A DNA stretch of 64,000 nucleotides from Poa pratensis (GCA_947311845.1 CAMZMU010000075.1:23349421-23413420), one strand, 5' to 3'; shown: positions 11,299-23,453, counted from the stretch's first letter. Numbers and translations: made by a program. The notes: generated from the sequence alone by a model not told the origin.

Positions 11299-11813
11299 TA
11301 GCATCCAACATCTTTTAAAGAAAGGCATCGGGATCCCATCCGGGCCAAGGCTAGTATCGGATGTTGTGATGCTGACAAGTCTTTAAGCTCATGCTCATAG
11401 AAGGTGAGCGCGAGAGATAGATTTCCTCCTGAGAAAGGCAAGCCGCACTCTCAGGTGTTATGCGCAAGACCACATGAACGTGAAACATACGAGACAAGAA
11501 GGTCATGCCCGAAGGGGAAGAGAGGGACGTGATATGCCGTTTCTGGTGCCTACCATTGGCCACGACATGAAAGTATGTTGTATTTGTGTCCCCACGCAAA
11601 GCTCAACGGATTGTTCCCCTCTACCTCCAATATTCTTCTTCCATTCTAATGATTTTAAGCACGTACATAGTATCAAAATGCCCAGCCATCTTCTTCCATA
11701 CCCACTACATCAGTCCTAAGATTGAGCTCCTTTATTTGTCCAAGCAAGTGTTTTTCTTAAACTTTTGACTCCTTGCCCATGTTGCGGCTCCACCCGAGAT
11801 AAATTGGCGCAGC

Positions 11814-11968
11814 CTCGCACTCATGAATTGCCACTCCACGATGTCACGGCCCTAAACAATTGCAGCGAGGTTGTCCCAACAAAAATGGACTCGCACTCAA
11901 GAATTGCCACTAGTCCACAATGTCACGACCCTAAACAATTACAGAGAGGTTGTCCAAATAAGAATGAA
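11814..11968. repeat. Imperfect tandem duplication, about 76-bp unit
   Basis: Two successive units begin CTCGCACTCATGAATTG and CTCGCACTCAAGAATTG and both contain CCCTAAACAATT and GAGGTTGTCC. The duplication lies inside the LINE coding region on the opposite strand. Confidence 0.85.
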
Positions 11969-12650
11969 CCAAATCGTGTAAGCCTTCAATTTTGAACCAC
12001 CAAGTTTCGAGAAAGAAGCGGGTGTTGTGGACCGGGGATCCGTCTCCCGAATCAATATTAGTGGCGTGTGGTCTAAGGCCAAGACTCGTTTTCTCTACCA
12101 GTGATCATAACGGGAAGCGGTTGTCAAGCTCAGCAGAGGAAAACATGAGATCAAGAACACAATGCACAAGATTGAGGTGCGTATTCATGCAAAATAAACC
12201 TCGCACTCATGGGTGATAATTCTCGAAGAGACCAGGATGTGATGTGCATGTTGAAGAGATCGATGTAGGACCAATTGATTCTATCACTGCTCTTGTCCGC
12301 GTCGTTGTACATCAGACTAACACCGCCACACCCCATGATAATTGGCAAGGAGCAGCTCGCAATTTCAAACAAATTACGATCCGCTGGCCTGTAAGTCCAC
12401 ATGATTTCGCAAGAAAAGTTGGAGGGGTGATGGATCACCGATGGACTGATGAAGTATTGACCCATGTCAACACTTCCAACTTCAAAACAGATTTCTCGGA
12501 AGCCATCGAGCATTCCCTAGGAATGGCCGGTGGCCGGTATCCAACACCAGAAGAACTTCTTTCCAACTTCAAGGATTTGAAGCTCCTTGTCCGTGAAGTA
12601 TTGTTTGATCGCTTCTTGCAGGCGCATCATGTCAATGCTGTGACGGCATA

Positions 12651-13724
12651 GGTGGTACGGTATTCGTTGAGAAGCATTCACCACCCCGCACACTAAAGCC
12701 TCTAATGTTCTAGAAAAGGACCCACACTACGGCACTACCCTTTTGGCACATGCTTTGCGGGTTAGCGGTCGACGGCTAACAAAGATTGTTGATTTTGACG
12801 CAAGCTTGTGTCTAGATGGGGCACGGTAGGCGCCTGGTCCAGAGATAACGAAGGCACCCCATTGCCAGACCCTTCTGATTTCGACTCCTTTGCCTCTTTT
12901 TGTTCCTTTTCACTCTTCGCTTTATGTTCCCTTTCAATCATCCCTCTAGCATGCTCTGCCTAAGCCAACTAATTTGCACACAACATAGAAATAATATCAA
13001 CCGAGCGGGGCCACGGTAGGATGAAACACAACACAATTAACTTTGTTTCTGACGCACGGCGCCCTGCAACACAGGGCCCTGCGAAAGACCTTTCCTTCTG
13101 ACGCTCATGCGTTGGTCCTCGACCAGCCGACCCTTGCTGCGGGGCGCTTATGTCTTGGTTTTTCCTTGATCAATAAAAATGCAGAGCTTTTCACCGCTTT
13201 TAAAATTACATAGAATCGTAATGTTGTCACCTCGTGACAATGAGATTTTTTCTTTCAAAATAATAACAGAGACTCTCTAAAGGTTGCTAATCATGATCAC
13301 CTGCCCTTCCCATCTTTTATTCGAAATGGGAGCTTTTGCCACAGCGTCTGCATCAAATTGGTGAATACATCTTTTTCATTAAATAAAGGGTTCAAACGAG
13401 TATCAAATGATTACAAATCATGGATCACCTAAGGTGAAAATAAAAATCATCCAACAAAAGACAGATGATTTAAGCATTTTATCTTTTAAGATTAAACCAA
13501 CCACCCTGACACAAGATAGCTCGAACGATCGCCATCATTGGAGATCCACCAGAGTCCATGAGATCCTGATGGTCTGCAGTAAGTAGGACATACCATGTTT
13601 ATATCCAGTTACATGGCTCTGATGACGACCTGCAAAAATGAGAAACTTTTACCTTGTTAAAAACAATGTCATTTCCGTAATTTCAAATTGCCTAAAGAAA
13701 AGCAGAAACGCTATATGTATTCGT
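12651..13724. other. Unassigned stretch between LINE fragments, copy 1
   Basis: I recognise no gene. The minus strand of 12850-12960 has a Lys/Glu-rich frame that could be an upstream part of the same antisense LINE, but I cannot confirm it. The remainder is AT-rich and without structure that I can name. Confidence 0.4.
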
Positions 13725-13990
13725 GCCTTAGTTTTTTCTCTACTCCGTTTAACCCGGCCCCAAACAAATTCGAAACACTGGTCGGAGGAGTAATGTTAAA
13801 CGTGAAATGAATGAGTCTCCAAATATTTTTCACAGATTGACAGGATATAAATAAATGTTCAACAGATTCTTCTGTGTCTCAAAATACACATTTTCTACAA
13901 CCTGTCCATCTCCTTTTAGCAAGATTATTTTTGGTAAAACAACGTGTCTGCTTAAAAACCATAAGAAAATCTTTGTCTTTAGCGGCCCTT
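13725..13990 (-). mobile_element. Antisense LINE zf-RVT fragment, copy 1
   Basis: The minus strand encodes a decayed zf-RVT domain: KIFLWFLSRHVV, then EESVEHLFISC, then RLIHFTFNITPPTSVSNLF. It closely resembles the same region of the plus-strand LINE at 855-2670, so both belong to one LINE family. It lies upstream of the endonuclease of the neighbouring antisense LINE and is therefore a separate insertion. Confidence 0.8.
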
Positions 13991-14043
13991 CCCATCTATC
14001 GTTGACAACAGGGCAAATTCCTCAAGACACATTTTCACGAATT

Positions 14044-14495
14044 GGCCCTCTCATTTCAGGACTTTGAAACAATTCTCTGCCATCAACCACAAGAACGTCC
14101 AGCGCAACGAAAAATTACTAAAAATCTGTACAGGTAACAACAATTTTCTTCATCCTCCTCGTCCTCGAGTAAAAACCCCGAGATTGAACCAAAACAAAGA
14201 TGACAACTACAATCCGCGCTCGATCTCGAAACATAATCATAAATTTCTCAAGAGACCATTTTCTTCCGACATCACAAATTAAGGCCCTCACTTTCAGGAC
14301 ACTGACTGCAATCAGTTTTACCACCATCCACAAGAACGTCCGGCGCAACGAAAAGTTACTAAAATTCTGTACAAGTATCATTCTCTTCTTCATCTTCCTC
14401 TCATCCTCGAGTAAAAACCCCCAAGACTGAACCAAACAAAGATCGCAACTAGGGATCCGCCCCCCGATATCAAAACATGATCATATCTTCATGTT
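14044..14495. repeat. Tandem duplication (about 239-bp period) at the 3' end of the PBL28-like gene, copy 1
   Basis: Unit A starts at 14044 (GGCCCTCTCATTTCAGGAC) and unit B at 14283 (GGCCCTCACTTTCAGGACAC). Shared blocks include ACAAGAACGTCC, GCGCAACGAAAA and CTCGAGTAAAAACCCC. Unit B runs into the stop codon and last codons of the kinase gene, and unit A keeps a diverged copy of that boundary (CGAAACATAATCATAAATTT). The 3' end of the gene was therefore duplicated. Confidence 0.82.
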
Positions 14496-16642
14496 GGCGT
14501 ACATGATGAGCTGGAGCTCCTTGACGCAGTCCTGCATGGCCGGCCGGCCGTCGCTCTCGAAGCAGATGCAGCGCGCGGCGAGGCCGGCGAACATAGACAC
14601 GACTCCAACGTGTAGGAACCCTTGCCCATCTCCTGTCCACCACCTTGCGCAGCTTCTTCCGGTCGCACCATCTGGTGTATCTGAAGAAGCGCACGCAAAT
14701 AGCTTGATGATCAGTAGCACGATCGATCGCAGTGATGGATGGATGCAGGTGTGGGAAGGCAGTGTACCTTGACGATGAGGTTCTGGTCCTGAGGCCCTTG
14801 GCTGAGATCGATGGCGCGGCGGCCGGTGAGAGCTCCAGGAGGACGACGCCGAACGCGTACACATCGCTCTGCAGGGTCAGCTTCCCCGTCTGCAAGATGG
14901 AATTAATATCAGGAACCAGGTCAGCATGGCGATTAATTATACAGAGATATTTACAGTAAACAGTTGAATTCCCCGGCCGGAATATGTGCAAGATCGTGGC
15001 CATTACATTACCAGAGCGTATTCAGGGTCGAAGTAGCCGAAGGTGCCCAGCACCCTGGTGGTGGCGTACAGGTCCAGGTCCTGCGGCATCAGCTTGGCCA
15101 ACCCGAAGTCTGAAATCTGCAAAGGAAATTGACAGTGCCAGAAATGTCAGTGTTTGATCAGGCAATGCAACTCATGTAACACGCTTGATCAGTTTCTGAA
15201 ATCAAACCTTGGCTTCGAAGTGCTCGGGAGGAGGATGTTGCTGGACTTGAAGTCCCGGTGGACGACGGGGACGCCGACGGCGGTGCTGGAGTGCAGGTAC
15301 GCGAGCGCCCTCGCCGCGCCCAGCGCGATCCGCAGCCGCTTCCCCCCAATCCATCCTCACCTCGCCGATGCCTGAAGAAAATTCGTGATGAGCGCAATGT
15401 GATTCGGTGACATTGTCATGGCGATGTTTCCTACCGTTGAGGATGTCTTGGAGGTTGCCTCTGGGCATGAACTCGTAGACCACGAACCGGTGCTTCCCGT
15501 CCGCGCAGTAGCCGATCAAGGTGAACGAGGTTGGGTGGTCTAGCCTGCTCAGATGTCGATCTCGACGCGGAACTCGCGCTCGCCGTCGGCCTGCTTCGAC
15601 AACGGCAGGTCCATCTTCTTGATGGCAACAATCTTCATTGATTCACATTGAAAATATTGTATTAGCCACTCATTCATTTTTAAGTAAAGAGACAATGTAA
15701 CTGTTGTACTGAAACCAGGTACTAGAGTAAAGGTAGCCACAGATTTACAAACTGGAAGAGAGAATATCACATCGCACTCAGTACGACTATGATGTCAGAG
15801 CTTCGCGTTTTTACGATAAATTATTAGAATTAATAGACGATTGAATGCTTGATCATATTTGACTGGTTGGTTGGCAGATGCTTTTCTTGACAAGGATGCC
15901 AAGAGCAAATGTCACACCACTATGATCTTGGCTGTCCTGTTGGACATGATTATCACATTCAGGTCAGGTCGGGTGAGTGTGTCCTACAGCATTTAATCAC
16001 CAGCAAAATATATAGAACAAAAAGGAAGTTCTCTTCCCAACCGCATCAAGTGGTGCTAACATTAATATAATCTGGAGATACATTTGAAAAAAAAGGTAAA
16101 TGGCAAAAACTGCACCATCTTCAGAAATTATATGTGGCATATTTTTCTCTGAAAATATCCAGTACTGGCCTATATTCAGTACCCTGAAAATCGTACTAGG
16201 AAAAGCTAACTGACAAAAACAACACCATCTTCCGAAATTAAGGACGATTTCCTCTGAAAATTTGGAAGGTACCTGCCCATCCTTCAGCACGCCCCTGTAG
16301 ACCCGGCCGAAGCCGCCCTTGCCGATGAGGTTCTTGTCGCTGAACCTGCCGGTCGCGTCCTCCATCTCCTTGAGGGTGAACACCATGGAGCAGTTGTCGC
16401 TTCCTCGGCGCGGGAAGGGCAGAGGTTTCCCCTGCTCCTTCACCTGCCAGAGCTCCGCTGTCTTATACACCCCTGCAGAAGCAAGATCAGATGATCAAAT
16501 TGCTTCAGAAGTTTATGAAGAAACAAATGATCATACAGTGGTAAACGACTTCAAGGAAAGAAATGGTTGCACTCAAAGGATTTAACTGATCAATGATTTG
16601 CTTCTCCCTCCTCTTGTTCCACGTCGACACTATGTTGAACAT
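14481..16642 (-). pseudogene. PBL28-like receptor-like cytoplasmic kinase, corrupted copy 1
   Basis: The same seven-exon gene as at 40144-42320, but with about ten one-base indels in the coding exons. Examples lie near 14600 and 14633 (last exon), 14828, 15225, 15520-15555 and 16390-16412. The donor after exon 1 is also lost near 16573 (the GTGAGT complement is altered). No exon set gives an open frame. The nearby STE20-type kinase has no differences in 1542 coding bases, so damage is concentrated near the contig end. That points to poor consensus sequence, not evolutionary decay. Confidence 0.85.
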
Positions 16643-17270
16643 CTTGCCTCTGGGATTGCTGCCTCAGGCTTTTTCTCCCCGCCTTCGTCGTCAAATTTTT
16701 TTTTCCTTCTGACTAAAAGTATACAATCCCAATATACCTTTCCTTGATCAAAGGGCTGGAAATATCCTTGCTCCAGTCAAGCCCTAGGCACACAGCCCCC
16801 TGCTGCACTCCCTTTATGAAAAAGAACATGTGCTGGAAGAATGGCTGCCACTGCAAGTATCGTGAATTCAGTCAGAACCAAGCAGGCAAAATATTCAGTG
16901 CCTCCTCAACAAGGCACATGATGAACATCAAGCAAAACGGAGGGGACAAAGGCTGAACTGAACCGATCAAGAGTTCACGGCGCGTGGTGGCGCGGTGCGA
17001 GCGAGGCTTCGTCAGACGCCACGGAAGAGAAGCTGGGCCGTGATATCAGGACAGAAGGATGAGAGGACAAGAGTAAGGAGTGCGTGCAGTACAGGCGTGC
17101 AAGTAAGAAGGATTCGCAGATAAAACTGAGATGGGTTTTTGATCTCTTGGGAGCTACGTAAGCTAGGAGACGAGACGCGCTACCTAAAGCCTTAGCGTTG
17201 GCAAAGAAGTAAAGGAATAGGCAGCCATAGCATGCTTCGACTAGCAAAGCGTGTGGAGGAGGGAGGGTGC
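16643..17270. other. Upstream region of the PBL28-like gene, copy 1
   Basis: This is the promoter and 5' leader side of the minus-strand kinase. I see no independent gene. It ends at the assembly gap. In copy 2 the equivalent sequence continues into a Harbinger-type MITE. Confidence 0.5.
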
Positions 17271-17283
17271 NNNNNNNNNNNNN
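17271..17283. other. Assembly gap (13 N)
   Basis: Thirteen undetermined bases join two contigs. The left contig ends one base before the TTA target site of the MITE that follows the same sequence in copy 2. The right contig opens inside a Gypsy retrotransposon. Confidence 0.99.
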
Positions 17284-17320
17284 AAAGCTAGCTAAGAGTC
17301 CTAAATGCTAGTAAAATAAT

Positions 17321-17874
17321 ATGGCTTTTACTGAACATATTATCAAAGCTCTCATGCATGCTAGGGAAAAATTAAAACTTGAAGCTTCTATCCCTAGGAA
17401 GTTAGATGATAATTGGGAACCTGTTATTAAAATGAAACTGAGTGAGTTTGAATGCAATGCAATGCTTTGTGTGACCTTGGTTCTTGTATTTCGGTTATGC
17501 CTAAAAATTTATATGATATTCTCAAGCTTGCACCTTTGGAAAAATGTCATTTGGATGTTCACTTTGCTGATTCTTCTATGAAGAAACCTTTAGGAAAAGT
17601 TGATGATGTTTTGATAATGGTTAATAACAATCTTGTCCCTGTTGATTTTGTGGTTTTGGATATTGAATGCAATCCTTCTTGTCCTATTGTTTTGGGAAGA
17701 CCTTTTCTGAGAACTGTTGGTGCTGTTATTGATATGAGAGAGGGGAATATAAAATTTCAATTCCCACTCAAGAAAGGTATGGAACACTTCCCTAGGAAGA
17801 AGATGAAATACTCACATGATACTAGTGTCAAGACAAATTATGGTTTTGGATTTTCTGGTCTTGACAATACTTGA
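17321..17874 (+). pseudogene. Gypsy gag-pol fragment: retropepsin-like protease, frameshifted
   Basis: Two overlapping frames are seen. The second (from 17452) reads ALCDLGSCISVMPKNLYD, the DLG-type active-site motif of plant Gypsy/Athila-like proteases. It is followed by PVDFVVLDIECN and CPIVLGRPFLRTVGAVIDM, the second strand of that fold. The frames meet at a five-base tandem duplication (CAATG repeated, near 17452-17462), which explains the shift. The frame ends at 17874 with no polymerase downstream. I infer a decayed fragment of a polyprotein. Confidence 0.8.
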
Positions 17875-20451
17875 TGCATCTCTTCATGCCTAGCTCAAAG
17901 GCATTAAAGAAAAGCACTTCTGGGAGATAACCCATGTTTTTATTTGCTGTTTTATTTTTGTTTTCTTGAGTCAAGGATGCTTGTTTACCTCTGTAGCAAC
18001 TCCTTTGTATCTTTATTTGCTGTTTTGTTGTGCCAAGGAGAGTTACTAATGCAAAGTTGGTTTTATTTTCGGGACTGCATTGGGACAGATTGCTGTTCGT
18101 CACCGTTTAATTCAGTAGAAAATCAGAAAAAATCGAAAAATGCTGAAATTTTTGTGCATGTTCCTGATGATGTTACGCAACTTTCATTATTTCAAAAGTT
18201 TTTCATCTGAGCATCGTAAGTGCCTCGAAAAAATTCGTCATTACAGACTGTTCTGGTTTGACAGATTCTGTCTTTTATTTTGCATTCTCTCTTTTACAAG
18301 TTTTTAAGTGGTTTCTTTTCGTGTAAAAGTGCCCACTTGAGCCTAGTAACAGTGGCTAATGTTTAAAATAGTTGGCTTGTGAGTTTTGTCTTTGCTAGAA
18401 CTTTGAAGTATTATCTTTTAGTGCACTAACCTGCTAATGAGAAAAGCTGTTAAGTTTTGGTGTGAAGGAAGTTTTCAAGTGTTGATAGAGGAGAATGATA
18501 TTACATGATCAAGAAGAGTGAAGAGCTTAAGCTTGGGGAGGCTTACCTCCCCAGCATATTTCAAGAAGACTCAAGCATCTAAGCTTGGGGATGCCCAAGG
18601 CATCCCCTTCTTCATCTACAAATTATCAGGTCATCTCTAATGGTGCTATATTTTTATTGCTTCATACTAGTGTACTCTTCCTTGGAGCGTCAGTGTGTTT
18701 TTGTTTTCAGTTTGTTTTGTTTTGTTTGCTGTGCTATACTTGTTGGATCCTAGTATTCATGTTTGGGAGAGAGACACGCTCCACTTTTTCATTAGAATAC
18801 TCTTGTGCTTCACTTATACTTGTTGAGTATTCCTGTCTAGTTGCTGTTATTGCTGTTAGCTCTCAGTTTTTCATGTATCTCTTGTTAGAGCTTTCAGTTT
18901 CTTTTGAAGAAAGTACTCTCTTGCTTCACTTATATCTGTTTGGAGAGTTGTCAAATAAGTTGATTGGTGTTTGGTTGGACCAGAAAAATGCTATGCATGT
19001 GGTAGTGGTATAAAATGCTTACATGAATCTTTTTAGATCGTTGTCTTGAGTAATTTGATGCTTGCCAATTGTTTTGAGCTGTCAAGTAATTAATGTTTAA
19101 GCTTGTGCATCATGTAAGTAATGGCTATTAATGAAGAACTACTATAAGGATTTTCTGCTATAATAATCTGTTGCATAATTGGAAGTCCATAGTAGTCTAG
19201 ATAATTTTTGGATGAAGGCTATGTGTTAACAAGGAAGACAGTGGGAGTCTATGGTTCGTCAAACCTTGTGTTTTATGTACACTCTTGCTATTCCAGTTGA
19301 TAATGATGTTTGCTTATAATAACCTTGCTAGCCTAAACTCTGTACTAAGAGGGAATGCTTCTTGTACATCCAAAACCTTGAGCCAAATCCATGCCACCTG
19401 TGTCCACCATACCTACCTATTATGTGGTGTTTTCACCATTCCAAGTAAATTTCTTCATGTGCTATCTACTAACTACTCAAAACTGTTACATTTCCTTTTT
19501 GTGTCACTACTTGAAAAGCTCATAAGGACGTAGTAGTGAGATTTGTCATCTTCCATGCTAATTAATTTACAAGGATTGGCAGCTTCATCTGCTTCTCCAC
19601 CTTTTATTTTGCATTAAAGAGCTGGTTAGTCCACCTATAAATAAATAAATAGACACTCCTCCATGGTGAATGTTGGTGGGCACCCGAGGATTCGGTTAGC
19701 CATGGTTTGTGGAAAGTAAATGGTTGGGAGGAGTGTCACCAATAAGTGCTTGTTACAAGTGCAGTCCTAAAAACTCTCGGAACCGCTCTAAAAGTTAGTT
19801 AGCCATGGAAGATGACAAGTACCTGCTATTTGATTTGTTGACACCTGTATACACCATTACCTTACAAAACAATATTTTATGCTCTCTATATGCCTTCGGG
19901 AACTACAGCTCTAGCACATGATGTTAATCCCTGCTTCCCTCTGCGAAGGGCCATTCTTTTACTTTTATGTTGAGTCAGTTTTCCCACTTCTTTCTGTCTA
20001 CTTAAGCAAACATCATTGTCAACTCCAGTATAACAGTTTTTACATAACTTTGTGTTTGGTTGATCATATTCTTTGCATTGACATTATCTATATGATATAC
20101 ATGTTGAAAGTTGAAGCAAAAGCTGAAGCTATTATCTTCCTTTGTGTTGATACAAACACTTTCATGTTGAGAATTATTGCTGCTGTGAACTAACTATTAT
20201 GTTAGACTATTATATCTCTAAATGTTTTATAGTATTATTCATGAAAGTTTGCACTTGTGTGATCACTTATGTTTACTCTTTATTTACTTGCTTGCAAACT
20301 ATAGACCATTGGCTTGGATCACTTCATTCAGATCATGTGCATTACATTGTTATTTGATCAAAGATTGTGTTGGTAGCATGTCACTTCAAAAATTATCTGT
20401 TTTTATCGTTTACCTACTCGAGGACGAGCAGGAACTAAGCTTGGGGATGCT
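17875..20451 (+). other. Non-coding internal region of the Gypsy element
   Basis: No conserved protein is found in this 2.6 kb. Scattered short frames have no recognisable motifs. The segment sits between the protease remnant and the 3' LTR and is best read as the untranslated interior of a non-autonomous element. Confidence 0.6.
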
Positions 20452-21981
20452 TGATACGTCTCAAACGTATCTATAATTTTTGATGTTCCATGCTGTTATT
20501 ATATCAATTGCTACATGTTTTGGTTACACTTTATATCATTTTTATGCATTTTCTGGGACTAACCTATTAACAAGATGCCACAGTGCCAGTTCCCTGTTTT
20601 CTGCTGTTTTTGGTTTCAGAAAATCTATTAAGGAAATATTCTCGGAATTGGACGAAACAAAAGACATCGTCAATAATATCACGAGGAGATCACGGAGTCC
20701 AAAGGGGAGTCGGAGCAGACCCACCAGGGGGCCACGCCACACTAGGGCGCGGCCCAGGGTGGGCCCGCGCCCCCCTGGCTGGTGGCCCCCTCGGCCACCG
20801 ACGCCGCCTCTTCGCCTATATATTCTCCGCGACGCGAAAACCCTATTACGGTCGATCATATTCCACGAAAAGTTCCGTCGCGGCCGTCATCGTCAATCTC
20901 AGATCGGAGGAGTTCTGAAGCTCTTCCCGGCACCCTGCCGGAGGGGAGATCATCACCGGAGGGCTCTACATCACCATGCCTGCCTCCGGAGTGATGCGTG
21001 AGTAGTCCACCCCTGGACTACGGGTCCATAGCAGTAGCTAGATGGTTGTCTCTCTACCTTGTGCCTCCATGTTTAGATCTTGTGAGCTGCCTAACATGAT
21101 CAAGATCATCTTATTGTAATGCTAGATGTTGTGTTTGCTGGGATCCGATGAATATTGATACCATGTTTATTCAAGTTGTTTATCTATGTGCTCTTGATCT
21201 TGCATGCTCTCCGTTGCTAGTAGATGCTTTGGCCAAGTAGATGCTTGTGACTCCAAGAGGGGGTATTTATGCTCGATAGTGGGTTCAGTCTCTAGATATC
21301 TGGATCAGTGACAGAAAGGTCTAAGATGGTAGATGTGCTGTTGCTACTAGGGATAAAACATTGGTGCAGTGTCCAAGGGCACTTGTATTGATTACATTAC
21401 ACACTTTACTTCATGCAATAATCTGTTGTTAGCAACTTAATACTGAATAGGATGCGGATGCTGCCTTGAAGGTGGATTATTTAGGCATAGATGCGGTTGG
21501 AATAACGGTCTATGTACTTTGTTGTAATGCCCAACTAGATTTCATAGTAGACATCTTGGCATGTATTGCATTGTTATGCCCTCTCTATTTGTCAATTGCC
21601 CAGCTGTAATTTGTTTACCCAACATGCTAGTTATCTGTTCTGAGAGAGACACCACTAGTGAACTGTGGACCCTGGTCCAATTTCCTCATACTGTTTACAC
21701 AACCTGCTGCAATCATCTGTTTCCTGTTACTTGCTGTTTTTCCTGCTGTTTTCCACACCATACGTTTAACTCTTTGTTTCTGCAAGACCGGAGAGATTGA
21801 CAACCTCTCTGTTTCGTGTTGGGCAAAGTTCTGGTTTGTGTCTGTGCAGATTCCACGTTGGTGCAAGCTCCCTAGCGCCAGGGGGAGTCAACATCAACAA
21901 CCTACCGATAGATCGTCAAGTCCTACTGGATTGATAACCTTGGGTAGATTTCTCAAGGGAAAACTTCTGCTGTCTACATCA
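20452..21981 (+). repeat. Gypsy 3' LTR
   Basis: It begins TGATACGTCTCAAACGTATC, a start shared by several abundant Triticeae Gypsy LTRs, and ends GCTGTCTACATCA. A GC-rich block with CGCCTATATATTCTCC near 20815 is a plausible TATA region. No second LTR is in the window, so neither identity nor age can be estimated. Confidence 0.8.
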
Positions 21982-22334
21982 TAACCTTCCTCTTGGGGTT
22001 CTCCAACACGTAGCCATCAGAGGAAAGATCAACGGCAACGGAGCCCATGTTCCTGGCCGCGTGGGCCCACCTATCTTGGCCCTCGGGTCTCCGCTTGTTT
22101 GCTTCCTTCGCTCCCAAGTCTTCTTCCTTCCAAAAATTGACGCTCGTAAATTTGCAGGTCATTTGGACGTCGTTTGGGTCCCTGAAACATTAAAATATAG
22201 AAATAGGGTTTTCTGCCTGTGCAGGGTTAATTCCATAAAAATAGGAAACATATCAAATATTCCCAAAATCATTATAAAACAGTGATATAACCCTTATATG
22301 ATGCAAATATGACTGGGATATAAGTAAAATAATG
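21982..22334. other. Unassigned flank between Gypsy LTR and LINE
   Basis: No gene is recognised. The text from about 22140 to 22330 is AT-rich and resembles antisense LTR sequence in style, but I cannot assign it. Confidence 0.3.
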
Positions 22335-22925
22335 CAAAGTTCATGTATGTATTTTACATGCATCAGCTGCTGCAATAATCGCCAAGCCTGTCGTGCAAGT
22401 AATGCCAAGTTGAAGAGCTCAATGTCTCTTAAACCCATACCTCCATCAGTGAGCACATTACTTCACAGGAGACCCAATGTGTCCTTCTTTTACCCTTCTT
22501 GCCCCCCCACCAAAAGTTCTGAATTAAGGAGTTGATATGCTTACAGAGACCTTTTGGGAGCTTGAAACAGGACATTGAAAAAGTCGGTATAGCTTGAGCT
22601 ACCGACTTAATTAAAACATCTTTCCCTCCAGCTGAGAGCAATTGCTCCATCCAACCCTGAACTCGCTTCCAAACTCTGTCGCGCAAATACTTGAATGCGC
22701 CATTCAAGGATCAGCCTATGTCCGATGGCATACCCAGGTACTTTTCATTTAAGGTTTCGTTTGGTACCTGAAGAGTATCCTTGACCGCTTGTCTAATAGC
22801 ATCAGGACACCCTTTGCTAAAAAACATAGAAGATTTATCCAAATTCACTCTTTGGCCTGATGCAGCACTATTTATCCAGTAGAGCTTTCACGACTTGTAC
22901 TCTTGTAGGTGTAGGGCTCTCGGCC
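22335..22925 (-). mobile_element. Antisense LINE reverse transcriptase fragment
   Basis: The minus strand encodes NLDKSSMFFSKGCPDAIRQ (22800-22855), then the thumb region (LLSAGGKDVLIKSVAQAIPT, SMSCFKLPK), then NFWWGGKKGKRRTHWVS, and GGMGLRDIELFNLALLARQ near 22400. That is the order of a plant LINE ORF2 downstream of the active site. Frame breaks occur near 22700 and 22440. Both ends are truncated. Confidence 0.88.
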
Positions 22926-23453
22926 TTTTGGGCCTGGGAAGATGGGTACCTGAGAATCTGGTACACCGGCACCAGTTGTTCAAAATTTCTGAAGAAAAAA
23001 TAAAAAAATACACAATTTCCATATAAGATGTTATAAAATTTCAAATCAAAATATAAAATATAGAGCTAGATACATACTCTAATTGTTATAAAAGTGTTAT
23101 TGTTGCAAAGGTTAGGTCTGCACTCCCATCCTTGTGCATTGCTCCACAATGTTTTAAGATAGATCCAGACCCACGGGAGTGCGGCCTATGCAACCAGAAT
23201 AAGCTCGAAACATTGGGTTGTAGATTTTTGAGTTGGCCTTATATAGGTGCTTCCAAATCTCAGCCCATGAGCATTTTTGTACTGCTAAGACATATTTTTG
23301 TATTTCTTGCATCTCCTCTTCAACCGTTATCTCATCCATCCTTTGTTCTATTATTTTACTCTCTTCGAGAAGTTACAGTTACTTCCCAGTGATGTTGACC
23401 CTTGAAATGAAATGTTAGATAGTATTTTTGAGAGGACATTGTACCTTATTTGT
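22926..23453. other. Unassigned stretch
   Basis: I see no recognisable coding sequence or repeat structure on either strand beyond short chance frames. Confidence 0.35.

Larger units (their letters stand above)
10788..12650 (-). mobile_element. Antisense LINE, endonuclease and reverse transcriptase part, copy 1
   Basis: The minus strand carries decayed LINE ORF2. An endonuclease end lies near 12.2-12.5 kb (RINWSYIDLFN, WSLREL). A segment with FLETWWFKIEGL lies near 12.0 kb. RGDTNTTYFHVVANG is at about 11.6 kb. The reverse transcriptase start (NLISQFCPISLINVIFKLIS, then PTQKTFIKG) is at 10.9-11.1 kb. The YVDD motif at 10.79 kb is cut by the Copia insertion and continues at 5562. Many stops and frameshifts are present. 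A Stowaway MITE and a 76-bp tandem duplication further disrupt it. Coding-like sequence may extend to about 12960. Confidence 0.85.
1..17270. repeat. Copy 1 of a 17.3 kb near-identical block
   Basis: Every element here recurs in the same order and orientation at 25666-42953 (17288 bp). Position 1 aligns with 25666 and position 17270 with 42953. Differences noted by eye over the first ~14.5 kb are one-base length changes, for example near 1281, 6098, 9008, 9826, 10209, 11855 and 12741. From about 14.6 kb to the N gap they become frequent and include some substitutions. The copy ends directly against the run of Ns. I read it as an unmerged contig overlap; a recent real duplication is the alternative. 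Confidence 0.93.
17284..21981 (+). mobile_element. Truncated Gypsy retrotransposon (protease remnant to 3' LTR)
   Basis: The contig opens inside the element. A protease-like reading frame is followed by about 2.6 kb without reverse transcriptase, RNase H or integrase. Then comes an A/G-rich polypurine-like tract (GGAACTAAGCTTGGGGATGC) and a 1530-bp LTR. Similar short phrases (AAGCTTGGGGA near 18531 and 18580) recur in the non-coding part, as in several Triticeae Gypsy families. The absence of a polymerase between protease and 3' LTR suggests a non-autonomous member. The 5' part lies outside this contig. Confidence 0.8.

Noticed and set aside
12244..12651. 135-residue plus-strand frame
   Set aside because: It is opposite the antisense LINE endonuclease region, which has recognisable LINE motifs; no motifs are seen on the plus strand.
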